Shown here: positions 15,192 to 23,145 of the stretch, in pieces
Numbering within the stretch: the first letter of the stretch is position 1
How the letters are laid out: each line of letters starts with the position of its first letter
Source of the DNA: a bacterium
GTDB lineage: Bacteria > Bacillota > Bacilli > Lactobacillales > Streptococcaceae
Direction of reading: 5' to 3'
Assembly (NCBI GenBank): GCA_905221435.1
Contig: CAJNDD010000022.1
Span: forward strand, 1-26,624
Length of the DNA stretch: 26,624 nucleotides
The notes under the pieces: model-generated
Database searches by the model: none
What the model was told of the DNA's origin: nothing
Seen by the model: only the letters and a program-made list of their open reading frames with translations
Position numbers and translations under genes: made by a program

Positions 15192-15477
15192 TATCAGCAT
15201 GGCTGACTTTTATGAAAAATATCAAAATGAAAATCTAGATCTTATCGATGTTCGTGAAGTACATGAATTCCAAGCAGGACATGCACCAGGTGCAAAAAAT
15301 CTGCCTTTAAGCACCTTGGAACAAGGCTACAAAGAACTCAAGCCTGACCATGAATACCATGTTATCTGTCAAGGTGGAGTGCGTTCTGCCTCTGCCTGTC
15401 AATTTCTCAGCGCCCAAGGTCTCACCGTTACCAATGTAGAAGGTGGTATGAACCACTGGCCAGGTGAGGTAGAGTAA
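15181..15477 (+). CDS. Second single-domain rhodanese
   Basis: A 98-residue rhodanese domain with LIDVREVHEFQAGHAPGAKNLPL and active-site loop ICQGGVRSA (Cys63). The CQGGVRS loop differs from CHSG(V/L)RS in the two other rhodanese domains of the operon, so acceptor or donor preference may differ. The start overlaps the end of the reductase gene by 11 bases and a GGAG site lies within that gene, indicating translational coupling. A strong terminator follows. Confidence 0.9.
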   Translation: MVTNISMADFYEKYQNENLDLIDVREVHEFQAGHAPGAKNLPLSTLEQGYKELKPDHEYHVICQGGVRSASACQFLSAQGLTVTNVEGGMNHWPGEVE

Positions 15478-15509
15478 GTCAAAGCTATTTAAAATCAGTC
15501 TCAGCAATC

Positions 15510-15556
15510 AGTCCGTATCCAAATCCTCACATAGGATTAGACTACGGGCTTTTTGT
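15510..15556 (+). terminator. Terminator of the rhodanese-CoA reductase operon
   Basis: AGTCCGTA (15510-15517) pairs with TACGGGCT (15543-15550, one G-U), with inner helix AATCCT/AGGATT; TTTTTG follows. It lies 33 bp after the last stop. Confidence 0.85.
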
Positions 15557-15675
15557 ATTGACCACATTAGTGCCATTATCAGTACGATTCCCCCTCTGGA
15601 TAGCTGACCTGCACTCTCCCACAAGGAAACAAGCAAGAAAATTCAAACAATTTATACAAATCTCTCTCAAAAAGG

Positions 15676-15704
15676 TTGCACTATTTTGACTATTTTGTTA
15701 TATT
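15676..15704 (+). promoter_or_regulatory. Promoter of the surface fucosidase gene
   Basis: -35 TTGCAC (15676-15681), 17-bp spacer, -10 TATATT (15699-15704), giving an AT-rich leader of about 85 nt. The 15557-15675 stretch holds nothing recognisable. Within the leader a weak hairpin AACTTA/TAAGTT (15727-15745 area) is followed by a long T-run and might act as an attenuator. Confidence 0.65.
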
Positions 15705-15762
15705 AAAAGCACAAACAATAATAAATAACTTATTTTTTGTAAGTTTTTTTTAAAAATAAAAA

Positions 15763-15776
15763 TGTATACGCTTACA
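15763..15776 (+). promoter_or_regulatory. cre site (CcpA operator) in the fucosidase leader
   Basis: TGTATACGCTTACA is a near-perfect 14-bp catabolite-response element (TGTA arm, central CG, TACA arm). It lies about 50 bp after the inferred transcription start and just before the ribosome site, a roadblock position that predicts strong glucose repression. Confidence 0.8.
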
Positions 15777-15796
15777 AGAAAAAGAGGGAGATTTCT

Positions 15797-18700
15797 ATGG
15801 ACAAAAGATTTTGGGAGAAATCCTGTCGCTATAGCATCCGCAAGCTGACGGTTGGGACTGCTTCTGTTTTGCTGGGGGCTGTTTTTCTAGTCAACCACAC
15901 TGTAGCCGCAGACAGTGTTGAGGTCAAGCAAACTGAACCAACTTCAGTTGAAGCTCTCACTAAGCCAGATAGTGAACCCAAAGCAGCTGAAATTACCGAA
16001 ACTACAAAGCCGTCTCCAGCCGAGAGTCCAGCAGTTTCTGAAAGTAAGCCAGATAAGGAGACTCAGACGACAAATAGTCAGGCTAGTGAAGAAGCCATTG
16101 TAGAAGCTAAAGAAAATAAGGAACCTGAAAAAGCAGATCAGCCTGTGACAAAACAAAAAAACTATCAACTCAACTACGATCAGCCAACAGCTCCCTCCTA
16201 TGATGGATGGGAAAAACAAGCCCTCCCTGTCGGAAATGGAGAAATGGGAGCCAAGGTTTTCGGTCTGATTGGGGAAGAGAGAATCCAGTACAACGAAAAG
16301 ACCCTCTGGTCAGGAGGACCACAACCCGATAGCACCGACTATAACGGAGGAAACTACAAGGACCGCTACAAGGTCTTGGCAGAGATTCGTAAAGCCCTCG
16401 AAGCTGGTGACCGCCAAAAAGCAAAACAGCTAGCTGAACAAAATCTAGTTGGACCAAACAACGCCCAGTACGGACGTTACCTAGCCTTTGGAGATATCTT
16501 CATGGTCTTTAATAACCAGAAGAAAGGACTAGATACTGTAACTGATTATCATCGTGGTTTGGATATCACAGAAGCCACTACGACAACTTCTTACACCCAA
16601 GATGGGACGACCTTCAAACGCGAAACCTTCTCCAGCTATCCTGATGATGTCACTGTAACCCACTTGACCAAAAAAGGAAACAAGACGCTTGATTTTACCC
16701 TTTGGAACAGTTTGACAGAAGACTTGCTTGCTAATGGCAACTACTCTTGGGAATATTCCAACTATAAGAATGGTCATGTCACTACAGATGCAAACGGAAT
16801 CCTTCTAAAGGGAACTGTCAAAGATAACGGCCTCAAATTTGCATCCTATCTAGGAATTAAAACGGACGGAAAGGTGACTGTTCAGGACGAAACTCTGACC
16901 GTTACAGGCGCAAGTTATGCGACCCTCTATCTCAGTGCCAAGACTAACTTTGCTCAGAATCCAAAAACCAACTATCGAAAAGACATTGACCTCGAAAAAA
17001 CAGTTAAAGGGATTGTCGAAGCAGCTAAGGCCAAAGACTACGAAACACTTAAAAAGGCCCATATCAAGGACTATCAAAGTCTCTTTAACCGCGTTAAACT
17101 AAATCTAGGCGGAAACAAGACTGCTCAAACGACAAAAGAGGCCCTTCAAAGCTATAACTCAGAAAAAGGGCAAAAATTGGAAGAACTCTTCTTCCAATAC
17201 GGACGTTATTTGCTCATCAGTTCGTCTCGTGATCGGACAGATGCCCTTCCTGCCAACCTCCAAGGAGTCTGGAATGCTGTAGACAATCCACCTTGGAACG
17301 CTGACTACCACCTCAATGTCAATTTGCAAATGAACTATTGGCCAGCCTACATGAGCAACCTGGCTGAAACTGCCAAGCCCATGATCAATTACATTGATGA
17401 CATGCGCTACTATGGTCGTATCGCTGCTAAGGAATACGCAGGTATCGAATCCAAAGACGGACAAGAAAATGGTTGGCTGGTCCATACCCAGGCGACACCA
17501 TTTGGCTGGACTACTCCTGGTTGGAATTACTATTGGGGTTGGTCCCCAGCTGCTAATGCTTGGATGATGCAGAACGTCTATGACTATTATAAGTTCACCA
17601 AGGATGAGACCTATCTCAAAGAAAAGATTTATCCAATGCTCAAGGAAACCGCTAAGTTCTGGAACTCCTTCTTGCACTATGACAAGGCCAGTGACCGTTG
17701 GGTGTCTTCTCCATCCTACTCACCTGAACACGGGACCATTACCATCGGAAATACCTTTGACCAATCGCTAGTCTGGCAGCTATTCCACGACTACATGGAA
17801 GTTGCCAACCATCTGAAAGTCGACCAAGACTTAGTCACAGAGGTCAAGGCTAAATTTGACAAACTCAAACCACTTCACATCAATAAAGAAGGACGCATCA
17901 AGGAATGGTACGAGGAGGACAGCCCCCAATTCACAAATGAAGGGATTGAAAATCACCACCGTCACGTTTCCCATCTAGTTGGTCTCTTCCCAGGTACACT
18001 CTTTAGCAAGGACCAAGCTGAATACCTAGAGGCTGCGCGTGCAACCCTCAACCACCGTGGAGATGGTGGTACAGGTTGGTCTAAGGCCAATAAAATCAAC
18101 CTCTGGGCTCGTTTGCTGGACGGTAACCGTGCCCATCGCTTACTCGCTGAACAGCTCAAGTACTCAACTCTAGAAAACCTTTGGGATACGCACGCGCCTT
18201 TCCAAATCGATGGCAACTTCGGAGCAACCAGTGGGATGGCAGAAATGCTTCTCCAATCTCATACAGGCTATATTGCACCATTACCAGCTCTTCCAGATGC
18301 CTGGAAAGACGGTCAGGTTTCTGGCTTGGTTGCTCGAGGAAACTTTGAAGTCAGCATGAAGTGGAAAGATAAAAACCTGCAAAGCTTGTCCTTCCTTTCA
18401 AATGTCGGTGGAGACTTGGTTGTAGATTATCCCAATATCGAAGCCAGCCAGATCAAGGTCAATGGCAAACCAGTCAAGGCAACGATCCTTAAAGATAATC
18501 GTATCCAGCTTGCAACACAAAAAGGTGACGTCATTACCTTTGAACACTTCCCTGGTCGTGTAACCAGTCTGACAGCAGTTCGACAAAATGGTGTCACTGC
18601 CGAACTTACCTTCAACCAAGTAGAAGGCGCTACCCACTATGTCATCCAAAGACAAGTGAAAGACGAGTCTGGCCAAGCCTCTGCAACCAGAGAATTTGTA

Positions 18701-20749
18701 ACCAATCAAACCCACTTTATCGACCGATCACTAGATCCTCAACTCGCCTACACCTATACGGTCAAAGCTATGCTGGGCGAAGTTTCTACACAAGTCTCTG
18801 AACAAGCAACTGTAGAAACCCCTAGTGAATTGATGGATGATCGAGACGGCCGTATCCAGTACGGAGCTGCCTTTGGAAACTGGGCAGACTCAGAATTATT
18901 TGGAGGAACAGAGAAATTTGCTGACCTTTCAAAAGGAGACTACACAGACGAAGACATCACTGCTACCATTCCTTTCACCGGCGTTGGTATCGAAATCTAT
19001 GGACTGAAATCGTCTGAACTAGGTCTTGCCACTGCTAAAATTGATGGCAAAGAGGTCAGCGAGCTTGACTTCCATACTGCTGGGGCAACTGAAAAAGGTA
19101 GTCTCATCGGTCGCTTCGCAGGATTATCTGACGGACCTCACACATTGACTCTTAGTGTTAAACGTGAGCACAAAGGACGTGGTAGTGAGCGCTCAAAAAT
19201 TTCATTAGACTACTTCAAGATCCTAGCAGGAACAGGTAACACGATTGAAAAAATGGATGATCGTGATTCGCGCATCCAGTATGGTTCCCAGTTTAAGGAC
19301 TGGTCTGACCCTGAACTCTACGGAGGTACCGAAAAATACGCTGACATCAACAACAGCGACTCTAGTGCAGCTTCAGAAGCTCAAGCAACTATTTCCTTTA
19401 CAGGGGCAGGTATTCGAATTTATGGCTTGAAGAGCCTTGCCCTTGGACGAGCACGTGTTACACTAGATGGCAAAGAAATGACAAGTCTAGACTTCTACAC
19501 TTCAGGTGCAACCGAAAAGAGAGCTTTTATTGGCGAATTTACAAACCTTACTGACGGTCCGCACACCCTGACATTACAAGTTGACCCAGATTCGCCAGAA
19601 GGTCGCAAGAAAATCTCTCTAGACTCCTTTGATATCATCAAAGCCCCTGCTGTTGGTCTAGATAGCCCGAGCATCGCGCCTCTTAAGGAAAATGACAAAA
19701 CCATTGCCTTAAGCCTACCAGCTGGAGATTGGGAAGCCATCGCAGTGACCTTCCCAGGTGTCAAAGATCCTCTAGTCTTGCGCAAAGTGGATAAAACGCA
19801 TCTGGTTACAAGTGGAGATCAGACTGTGCTATCAGTCCAAGACAATCAAGTTCAAATCCCAATCCCTGATGCCACTGATCGACAAGCCGGAAAAGCGATA
19901 GAAGCATATGCTATTCAAGGAACTACCACTAGCAGTCCTGTCGTAGCCGTCTTTACTAAAAAGGACGAGAAGCAGCCAACTACAAGCAAGGGAGAGGAAC
20001 CAGCTCCTACTGTTGAAAAACCTGAATACACCGATCCTATCGGAACCGCAGGGCAAGAAGAGCCACCTACAGTAGAAATTCCGGAGTATACCGACCCTAT
20101 CGGAACTGCTGGGCAAGAGGAAACTCCTACTATTGAAAAACCTGAGTACACTGGCCCTATCGGAACTAGTGGAGATCAGGCTGCTCCAACCCTCACCCGA
20201 CCTGAGTATCAGTTACGCACCTTGAAAGATAAAAAGACAGGGATCGAAATCATCGGTGGAGTTGCTGACTTGAAAGAGGTTTCCCACTTAGAAAGTCGAC
20301 GAGTGCTCGCTCAAGAACTCTTTGGTAAAACATACGATGCATATAATTTCCAGCTCAAAAATAAGGAAAATCACATTGTCCAACTACCAAACCAGGTCTT
20401 AGTTCGCTTACCAGTTTCAGGAGAAGTGCAAGAAGTCTACTACCTCACTCCAACTAGAGAGTTAGAACCACAGGACTTTACTATCCGAGATGGCATGCTT
20501 GAATTTATGACCAATAACGTTAGTACTTATGCAGTTGTCTACAACACTACAAGCTCACCAACTGTTGAGGATGTAAACCCACATGAAAAACCAACTACAA
20601 CAGAGACAGAGACACTAGTACACACAACTGATAGTGTTCATCAAGAAAAACTCCCTGCAACTGGGGAAGAAAGAAATCCACTACTCTTCTTAGCTGGTCT
20701 CAGTTTGGTCTTAACAGCTACTTTCTTAGTAAAAACTAAAAAAGAGTAA
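15797..20749 (+). CDS. LPxTG-anchored GH95 alpha-L-fucosidase, multidomain
   Basis: A 1650-residue surface enzyme. It begins with a YSIRK signal (YSIRKLTVGTASVL; cleavage near 38) and an acidic Thr/Pro/Glu/Lys stalk to about 128. The GH95 catalytic region spans about 130-900. By comparison with bifidobacterial 1,2-alpha-L-fucosidase AfcA, Asn507/Asn509 in HLNVNLQMNYWPA, Glu644 in SYSPEHG and Asp805 in QIDGNFGATSG match the catalytic Asn pair, acid and supporting Asp. An FN3-like domain (about 920-1008), two homologous beta-sandwich-like modules (1013-1152, 1153-1283), a linker, three 20-residue repeats (1403-1462), a streptococcal C-terminal domain and LPATG (1619-1623) with membrane segment follow. 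Inferred substrates are Fuc-alpha-1,2-Gal caps of mucins, blood-group or milk glycans. Confidence 0.93.
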   Translation: MDKRFWEKSCRYSIRKLTVGTASVLLGAVFLVNHTVAADSVEVKQTEPTSVEALTKPDSEPKAAEITETTKPSPAESPAVSESKPDKETQTTNSQASEEAIVEAKENKEPEKADQPVTKQKNYQLNYDQPTAPSYDGWEKQALPVGNGEMGAKVFGLIGEERIQYNEKTLWSGGPQPDSTDYNGGNYKDRYKVLAEIRKALEAGDRQKAKQLAEQNLVGPNNAQYGRYLAFGDIFMVFNNQKKGLDTVTDYHRGLDITEATTTTSYTQDGTTFKRETFSSYPDDVTVTHLTKKGNKTLDFTLWNSLTEDLLANGNYSWEYSNYKNGHVTTDANGILLKGTVKDNGLKFASYLGIKTDGKVTVQDETLTVTGASYATLYLSAKTNFAQNPKTNYRKDIDLEKTVKGIVEAAKAKDYETLKKAHIKDYQSLFNRVKLNLGGNKTAQTTKEALQSYNSEKGQKLEELFFQYGRYLLISSSRDRTDALPANLQGVWNAVDNPPWNADYHLNVNLQMNYWPAYMSNLAETAKPMINYIDDMRYYGRIAAKEYAGIESKDGQENGWLVHTQATPFGWTTPGWNYYWGWSPAANAWMMQNVYDYYKFTKDETYLKEKIYPMLKETAKFWNSFLHYDKASDRWVSSPSYSPEHGTITIGNTFDQSLVWQLFHDYMEVANHLKVDQDLVTEVKAKFDKLKPLHINKEGRIKEWYEEDSPQFTNEGIENHHRHVSHLVGLFPGTLFSKDQAEYLEAARATLNHRGDGGTGWSKANKINLWARLLDGNRAHRLLAEQLKYSTLENLWDTHAPFQIDGNFGATSGMAEMLLQSHTGYIAPLPALPDAWKDGQVSGLVARGNFEVSMKWKDKNLQSLSFLSNVGGDLVVDYPNIEASQIKVNGKPVKATILKDNRIQLATQKGDVITFEHFPGRVTSLTAVRQNGVTAELTFNQVEGATHYVIQRQVKDESGQASATREFVTNQTHFIDRSLDPQLAYTYTVKAMLGEVSTQVSEQATVETPSELMDDRDGRIQYGAAFGNWADSELFGGTEKFADLSKGDYTDEDITATIPFTGVGIEIYGLKSSELGLATAKIDGKEVSELDFHTAGATEKGSLIGRFAGLSDGPHTLTLSVKREHKGRGSERSKISLDYFKILAGTGNTIEKMDDRDSRIQYGSQFKDWSDPELYGGTEKYADINNSDSSAASEAQATISFTGAGIRIYGLKSLALGRARVTLDGKEMTSLDFYTSGATEKRAFIGEFTNLTDGPHTLTLQVDPDSPEGRKKISLDSFDIIKAPAVGLDSPSIAPLKENDKTIALSLPAGDWEAIAVTFPGVKDPLVLRKVDKTHLVTSGDQTVLSVQDNQVQIPIPDATDRQAGKAIEAYAIQGTTTSSPVVAVFTKKDEKQPTTSKGEEPAPTVEKPEYTDPIGTAGQEEPPTVEIPEYTDPIGTAGQEETPTIEKPEYTGPIGTSGDQAAPTLTRPEYQLRTLKDKKTGIEIIGGVADLKEVSHLESRRVLAQELFGKTYDAYNFQLKNKENHIVQLPNQVLVRLPVSGEVQEVYYLTPTRELEPQDFTIRDGMLEFMTNNVSTYAVVYNTTSSPTVEDVNPHEKPTTTETETLVHTTDSVHQEKLPATGEERNPLLFLAGLSLVLTATFLVKTKKE
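18833..19644 (+). repeat. Tandem duplicated surface module inside the fucosidase
   Basis: Two units (18833-19252 and 19253-about 19644) each begin MDDRD-x-RIQYG and share GGTEK(F/Y)AD, GxxIYGLKS, LGxAxxxxDGKE, GATEK and LTDGPHTLTL-like elements, ending in ISLD(Y/S)F. The pattern resembles jelly-roll carbohydrate-binding modules found beside glycosidases. The specific family is not identified. Confidence 0.8.
20003..20209 (+). repeat. Three and a half 60-bp Pro/Glu-rich repeats in the fucosidase stalk
   Basis: Units of 20 residues (20003-20062, 20063-20122, 20123-20182 and a partial copy to 20209) follow the pattern (A/P/T)PT(V/I)E-x-PEYT-x-PIGT. They probably extend the protein through the wall and could change in copy number. 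Confidence 0.85.
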
Positions 20750-20791
20750 AATAAAAATTATCCAAATCACCTAAAAATCAGAAGAAATCAC

Positions 20792-20848
20792 ATTATCCTG
20801 CCCCCTAAAAGCTACATTTGCTTTTGAGAGCAGGATAATTTTTTATTT
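20792..20848 (+). terminator. Fucosidase terminator
   Basis: ATTATCCTGC (20792-20801) pairs with GCAGGATAAT (20830-20839), with inner AAAAGC/GCTTTT; a run of Ts follows. It lies about 43 bp past the stop. Confidence 0.9.
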
Positions 20849-21047
20849 GCTTGACAATCTAGACAAAAACGTCACAGACTATCCGTCTACCACCTCGACA
20901 AACAAAGTAAGGTAAAATGAAAAAGACTTAATTCTGAGCAAGTCAAAACTAAATCTTTTCAGGTTTCCTACAGTTTTTAGATTGTCATGAAAATAATCTG
21001 CTTACATTGTAATTGATCTAGCAGAAAAACTTCTCTCTATTTCTAAA
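20849..21047. other. Gene-free stretch between convergent fucosidase and GH13 genes
   Basis: No open frame of note. A 10-bp inverted repeat, TGACAATCTA (20852-20861) and TAGATTGTCA (20978-20987), brackets 116 bp of otherwise featureless DNA. No clear terminator for the leftward GH13 gene is visible; only weak AT-rich pairings occur after its stop. Confidence 0.4.
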
Positions 21048-22820
21048 TCAGATACTAGACGAAATTTCAGGAGCTTGATAAAAGACTGCAAGACCGTTCG
21101 GTAAAATAGAAAGACCCTCGTCTGTTTCTTGGCAATGGCTTGCTAGAGCTACAGCATCACTGTCTTCTACAAGATAGTTTTCAGTTGATTGGTTAAAAAT
21201 AGCTCGGACCTTTTGACCATCATAATCCCATTCCAGAGATAGCACATCCGGCTTGATTTCTTCTAGACTATATTTCCCATGCTGGATAATGCCTGAAGCA
21301 TCCTTGCGAAGCTGAATCAATTTCTTCATGAAATCGAGCATGTCATTGTCACTGGAAATACGTTCCCAAGGCATAACACGACGGCAATCTGGGTCTGGCC
21401 CTCCGTCTAATTCTAACTCGGTTCCATAGTAGAAACACGGTGTCCCCCTTTGTAAAAAGAGGAAAGCAAGGGCAGACTTAACCAGTTGAACATCTCCCTT
21501 GGCAGTAGCCAAAATGCGCTCCGTATCGTGCGAATCCAGAAGATTAAACATAACCTCTGAAATCTGCTGTCTATAATACATAGACTGGCCATTGATCTCA
21601 TCAATGAATTGACTGGTCTTCTTGACCCCACGCAAGAAATAATCCTTGATACTATCAGAGAGAGGATAGTTCATGACCGCGTGGAATTCATCGCCATTTA
21701 ACCAGGGCTGAGAAGTATGCCAAACTTCACCAAGAATATAAAGGTCAGGCTTTGTAGCCAAAACAGCCTTACGGAAATCTCGCCAAAATTGGTGGTCGAC
21801 TTCATTTGCCACATCCAGGCGCCAAGCATCGATATCAAACTCTTCAATCCAGTAGGTCGCAACCTTTAACAAATAGTCTCTCACTTGAGGATTGGCCGTA
21901 TTGAGCTTGGGCATATAGCTGGCAAAAGCAAAGGTATGATAAGGGAGCTTTCTTGGATTCCCAAGCTTATCCTTTGTCACTGGGAACTCTTGAACATGGA
22001 ACCAGTCTTTATAAACGGAATCTTCCCCATGTTTGAGGACATCCTGCCACTGTGGAGATTGGTCTCCGATATGATTAAACACAGCATCCAGCATGATTTT
22101 CATGCCTCTCTGATGAGCCTCCTCCACCAGTTTACGGAAAGTCTTCTTATCTCCAAAATGATGGTCAATTTTGAAATAATCTGTCGTATTGTACTTGTGA
22201 TTGCTCGGAGATTCAAAAATTGGACAGAGATAAAGACCTGTAATCCCTAAGTCTTGCAAGTAATCCAGATGGTCAATAATGCCTTGTAAATCACCACCAA
22301 AGAAATCGCTCGTCTTTGGTTTGATGGAGGAATCCCAAGCTAGAGCCTCTTCTGGAGAAATCTCAGGATTGCCATTTGCAAAGCGCTCTGGGAAAATCTG
22401 GTACCATACCGTCTTTGAAACCCAGTCAGGTACATGACAAGCATCAATTTCATGAATATAAGGAATCTTAAAGCCGTTTCCTTCGTAATGAAGATTTTCG
22501 AGCGTGTTTTCAACACATCCCTTATCGCCATACAAGATGCTTTGGCCTTGCTTATCCTTAATCTCAAAGAGATACTGGAGTCGCGCATAGCCAACTGTAA
22601 CCTCCACTTGCCAATAATCAAACAAAGCATCAGAGGTCACTTTGACCATTTCCTTACATGCTTCATAATGCTCCTCTAAAAAGATAAATGTGTCTCCGTA
22701 ATGCAAATTGATACTTGCGATATCTCCTCTTTTCGTTCGGATACGAATGTGCATTGTCTTATCCTTATAAAGATAAGCATACTCCGACTCTGGTCTATGG
22801 TAAATGGCTGTTAATTCCAT
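21048..22820 (-). CDS. Cytoplasmic GH13 cyclomaltodextrinase / neopullulanase
   Basis: A 590-residue enzyme of the neopullulanase/cyclomaltodextrinase/maltogenic amylase subgroup. The N-terminal CBM34-like domain (1-125) is followed by WYQIFPERFANGNP, the start of the catalytic barrel in this group. The barrel shows the conserved regions DAVFNH, WRLDVANEVD (nucleophile Asp336), ILGEVWH (acid/base Glu365) and LLDSHDTE (Asp432). No signal peptide is present, so it acts on imported maltodextrins or cyclodextrins. The start at 22820 is chosen because AGGAG lies 8 bp upstream; an in-frame ATG 15 codons earlier has no ribosome site and sits in the operator region. It is monocistronic. Confidence 0.9.
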   Translation of the reverse strand: MELTAIYHRPESEYAYLYKDKTMHIRIRTKRGDIASINLHYGDTFIFLEEHYEACKEMVKVTSDALFDYWQVEVTVGYARLQYLFEIKDKQGQSILYGDKGCVENTLENLHYEGNGFKIPYIHEIDACHVPDWVSKTVWYQIFPERFANGNPEISPEEALAWDSSIKPKTSDFFGGDLQGIIDHLDYLQDLGITGLYLCPIFESPSNHKYNTTDYFKIDHHFGDKKTFRKLVEEAHQRGMKIMLDAVFNHIGDQSPQWQDVLKHGEDSVYKDWFHVQEFPVTKDKLGNPRKLPYHTFAFASYMPKLNTANPQVRDYLLKVATYWIEEFDIDAWRLDVANEVDHQFWRDFRKAVLATKPDLYILGEVWHTSQPWLNGDEFHAVMNYPLSDSIKDYFLRGVKKTSQFIDEINGQSMYYRQQISEVMFNLLDSHDTERILATAKGDVQLVKSALAFLFLQRGTPCFYYGTELELDGGPDPDCRRVMPWERISSDNDMLDFMKKLIQLRKDASGIIQHGKYSLEEIKPDVLSLEWDYDGQKVRAIFNQSTENYLVEDSDAVALASHCQETDEGLSILPNGLAVFYQAPEISSSI

Positions 22821-22860
22821 TGTTTTGTCTCCTAAATTTTCTCTTAACATTTCGATTCTA

Positions 22861-22924
22861 TGCAAACGATTCCATAGCTTAATCCTAGTATACTACTTTA
22901 CAACTACCTTTGCAAGCGCTTCTC
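22861..22924 (-). promoter_or_regulatory. GH13 promoter with two cre/LacI-type operators
   Basis: Minus strand -35 TTGCAA (22910-22915), 17-bp spacer, -10 TATACT (22887-22892). One operator, TGCAAGCGCTTCTC on the plus strand (22911-22924, core AAGCGCTT palindrome), covers the -35. A second, TGCAAACGATTCCA (22861-22874), lies just after the start site. Both resemble CcpA cre or MalR (LacI-family) sites; which regulator binds cannot be decided by eye. Confidence 0.7.
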
Positions 22925-22980
22925 TTTCCCAGCTCTTCTTCAAAGTACCTAGATCAACCTACTTTAACCGCGGCTCTTCC

Positions 22981-23005
22981 TGCTAAACCGTTACACTGTT
23001 TAGCA
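22981..23005. repeat. Perfect 8-bp inverted repeat between GH13 gene and mutL
   Basis: TGCTAAAC (22981-22988) and GTTTAGCA (22998-23005) with a nine-base loop and no T-run, upstream of the GH13 promoter. A second, weaker pair AAAGTA/TACTTT lies nearby around 22942-22965. Role unknown. Confidence 0.4.
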
Positions 23006-23066
23006 CCTGATTCACTTCATTAATACCAGTAGCCTTCGAACTACATGATTTTTAAAGTATATTAAA

Positions 23067-23102
23067 AGATTCCTGTCTCACCTTTACTAGAAACAGGAAT
23101 CT
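23067..23102. terminator. mutL terminator
   Basis: Perfect AGATTCCTGT (23067-23076) / ACAGGAATCT (23093-23102) stem with a 16-base loop. T-runs lie on both flanks, so it can work in both directions; it is 44 bp past the mutL stop. Confidence 0.8.
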
Positions 23103-23145
23103 TATTTTATTTATACAAGATGGTTCTGCAAAATAACTCCCAGTC

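Noticed and set aside
17159..17677. 172-codon leftward frame inside the fucosidase gene
   Set aside because: It lies opposite the GH95 catalytic core, has no ribosome site and matches no protein type I recognise.
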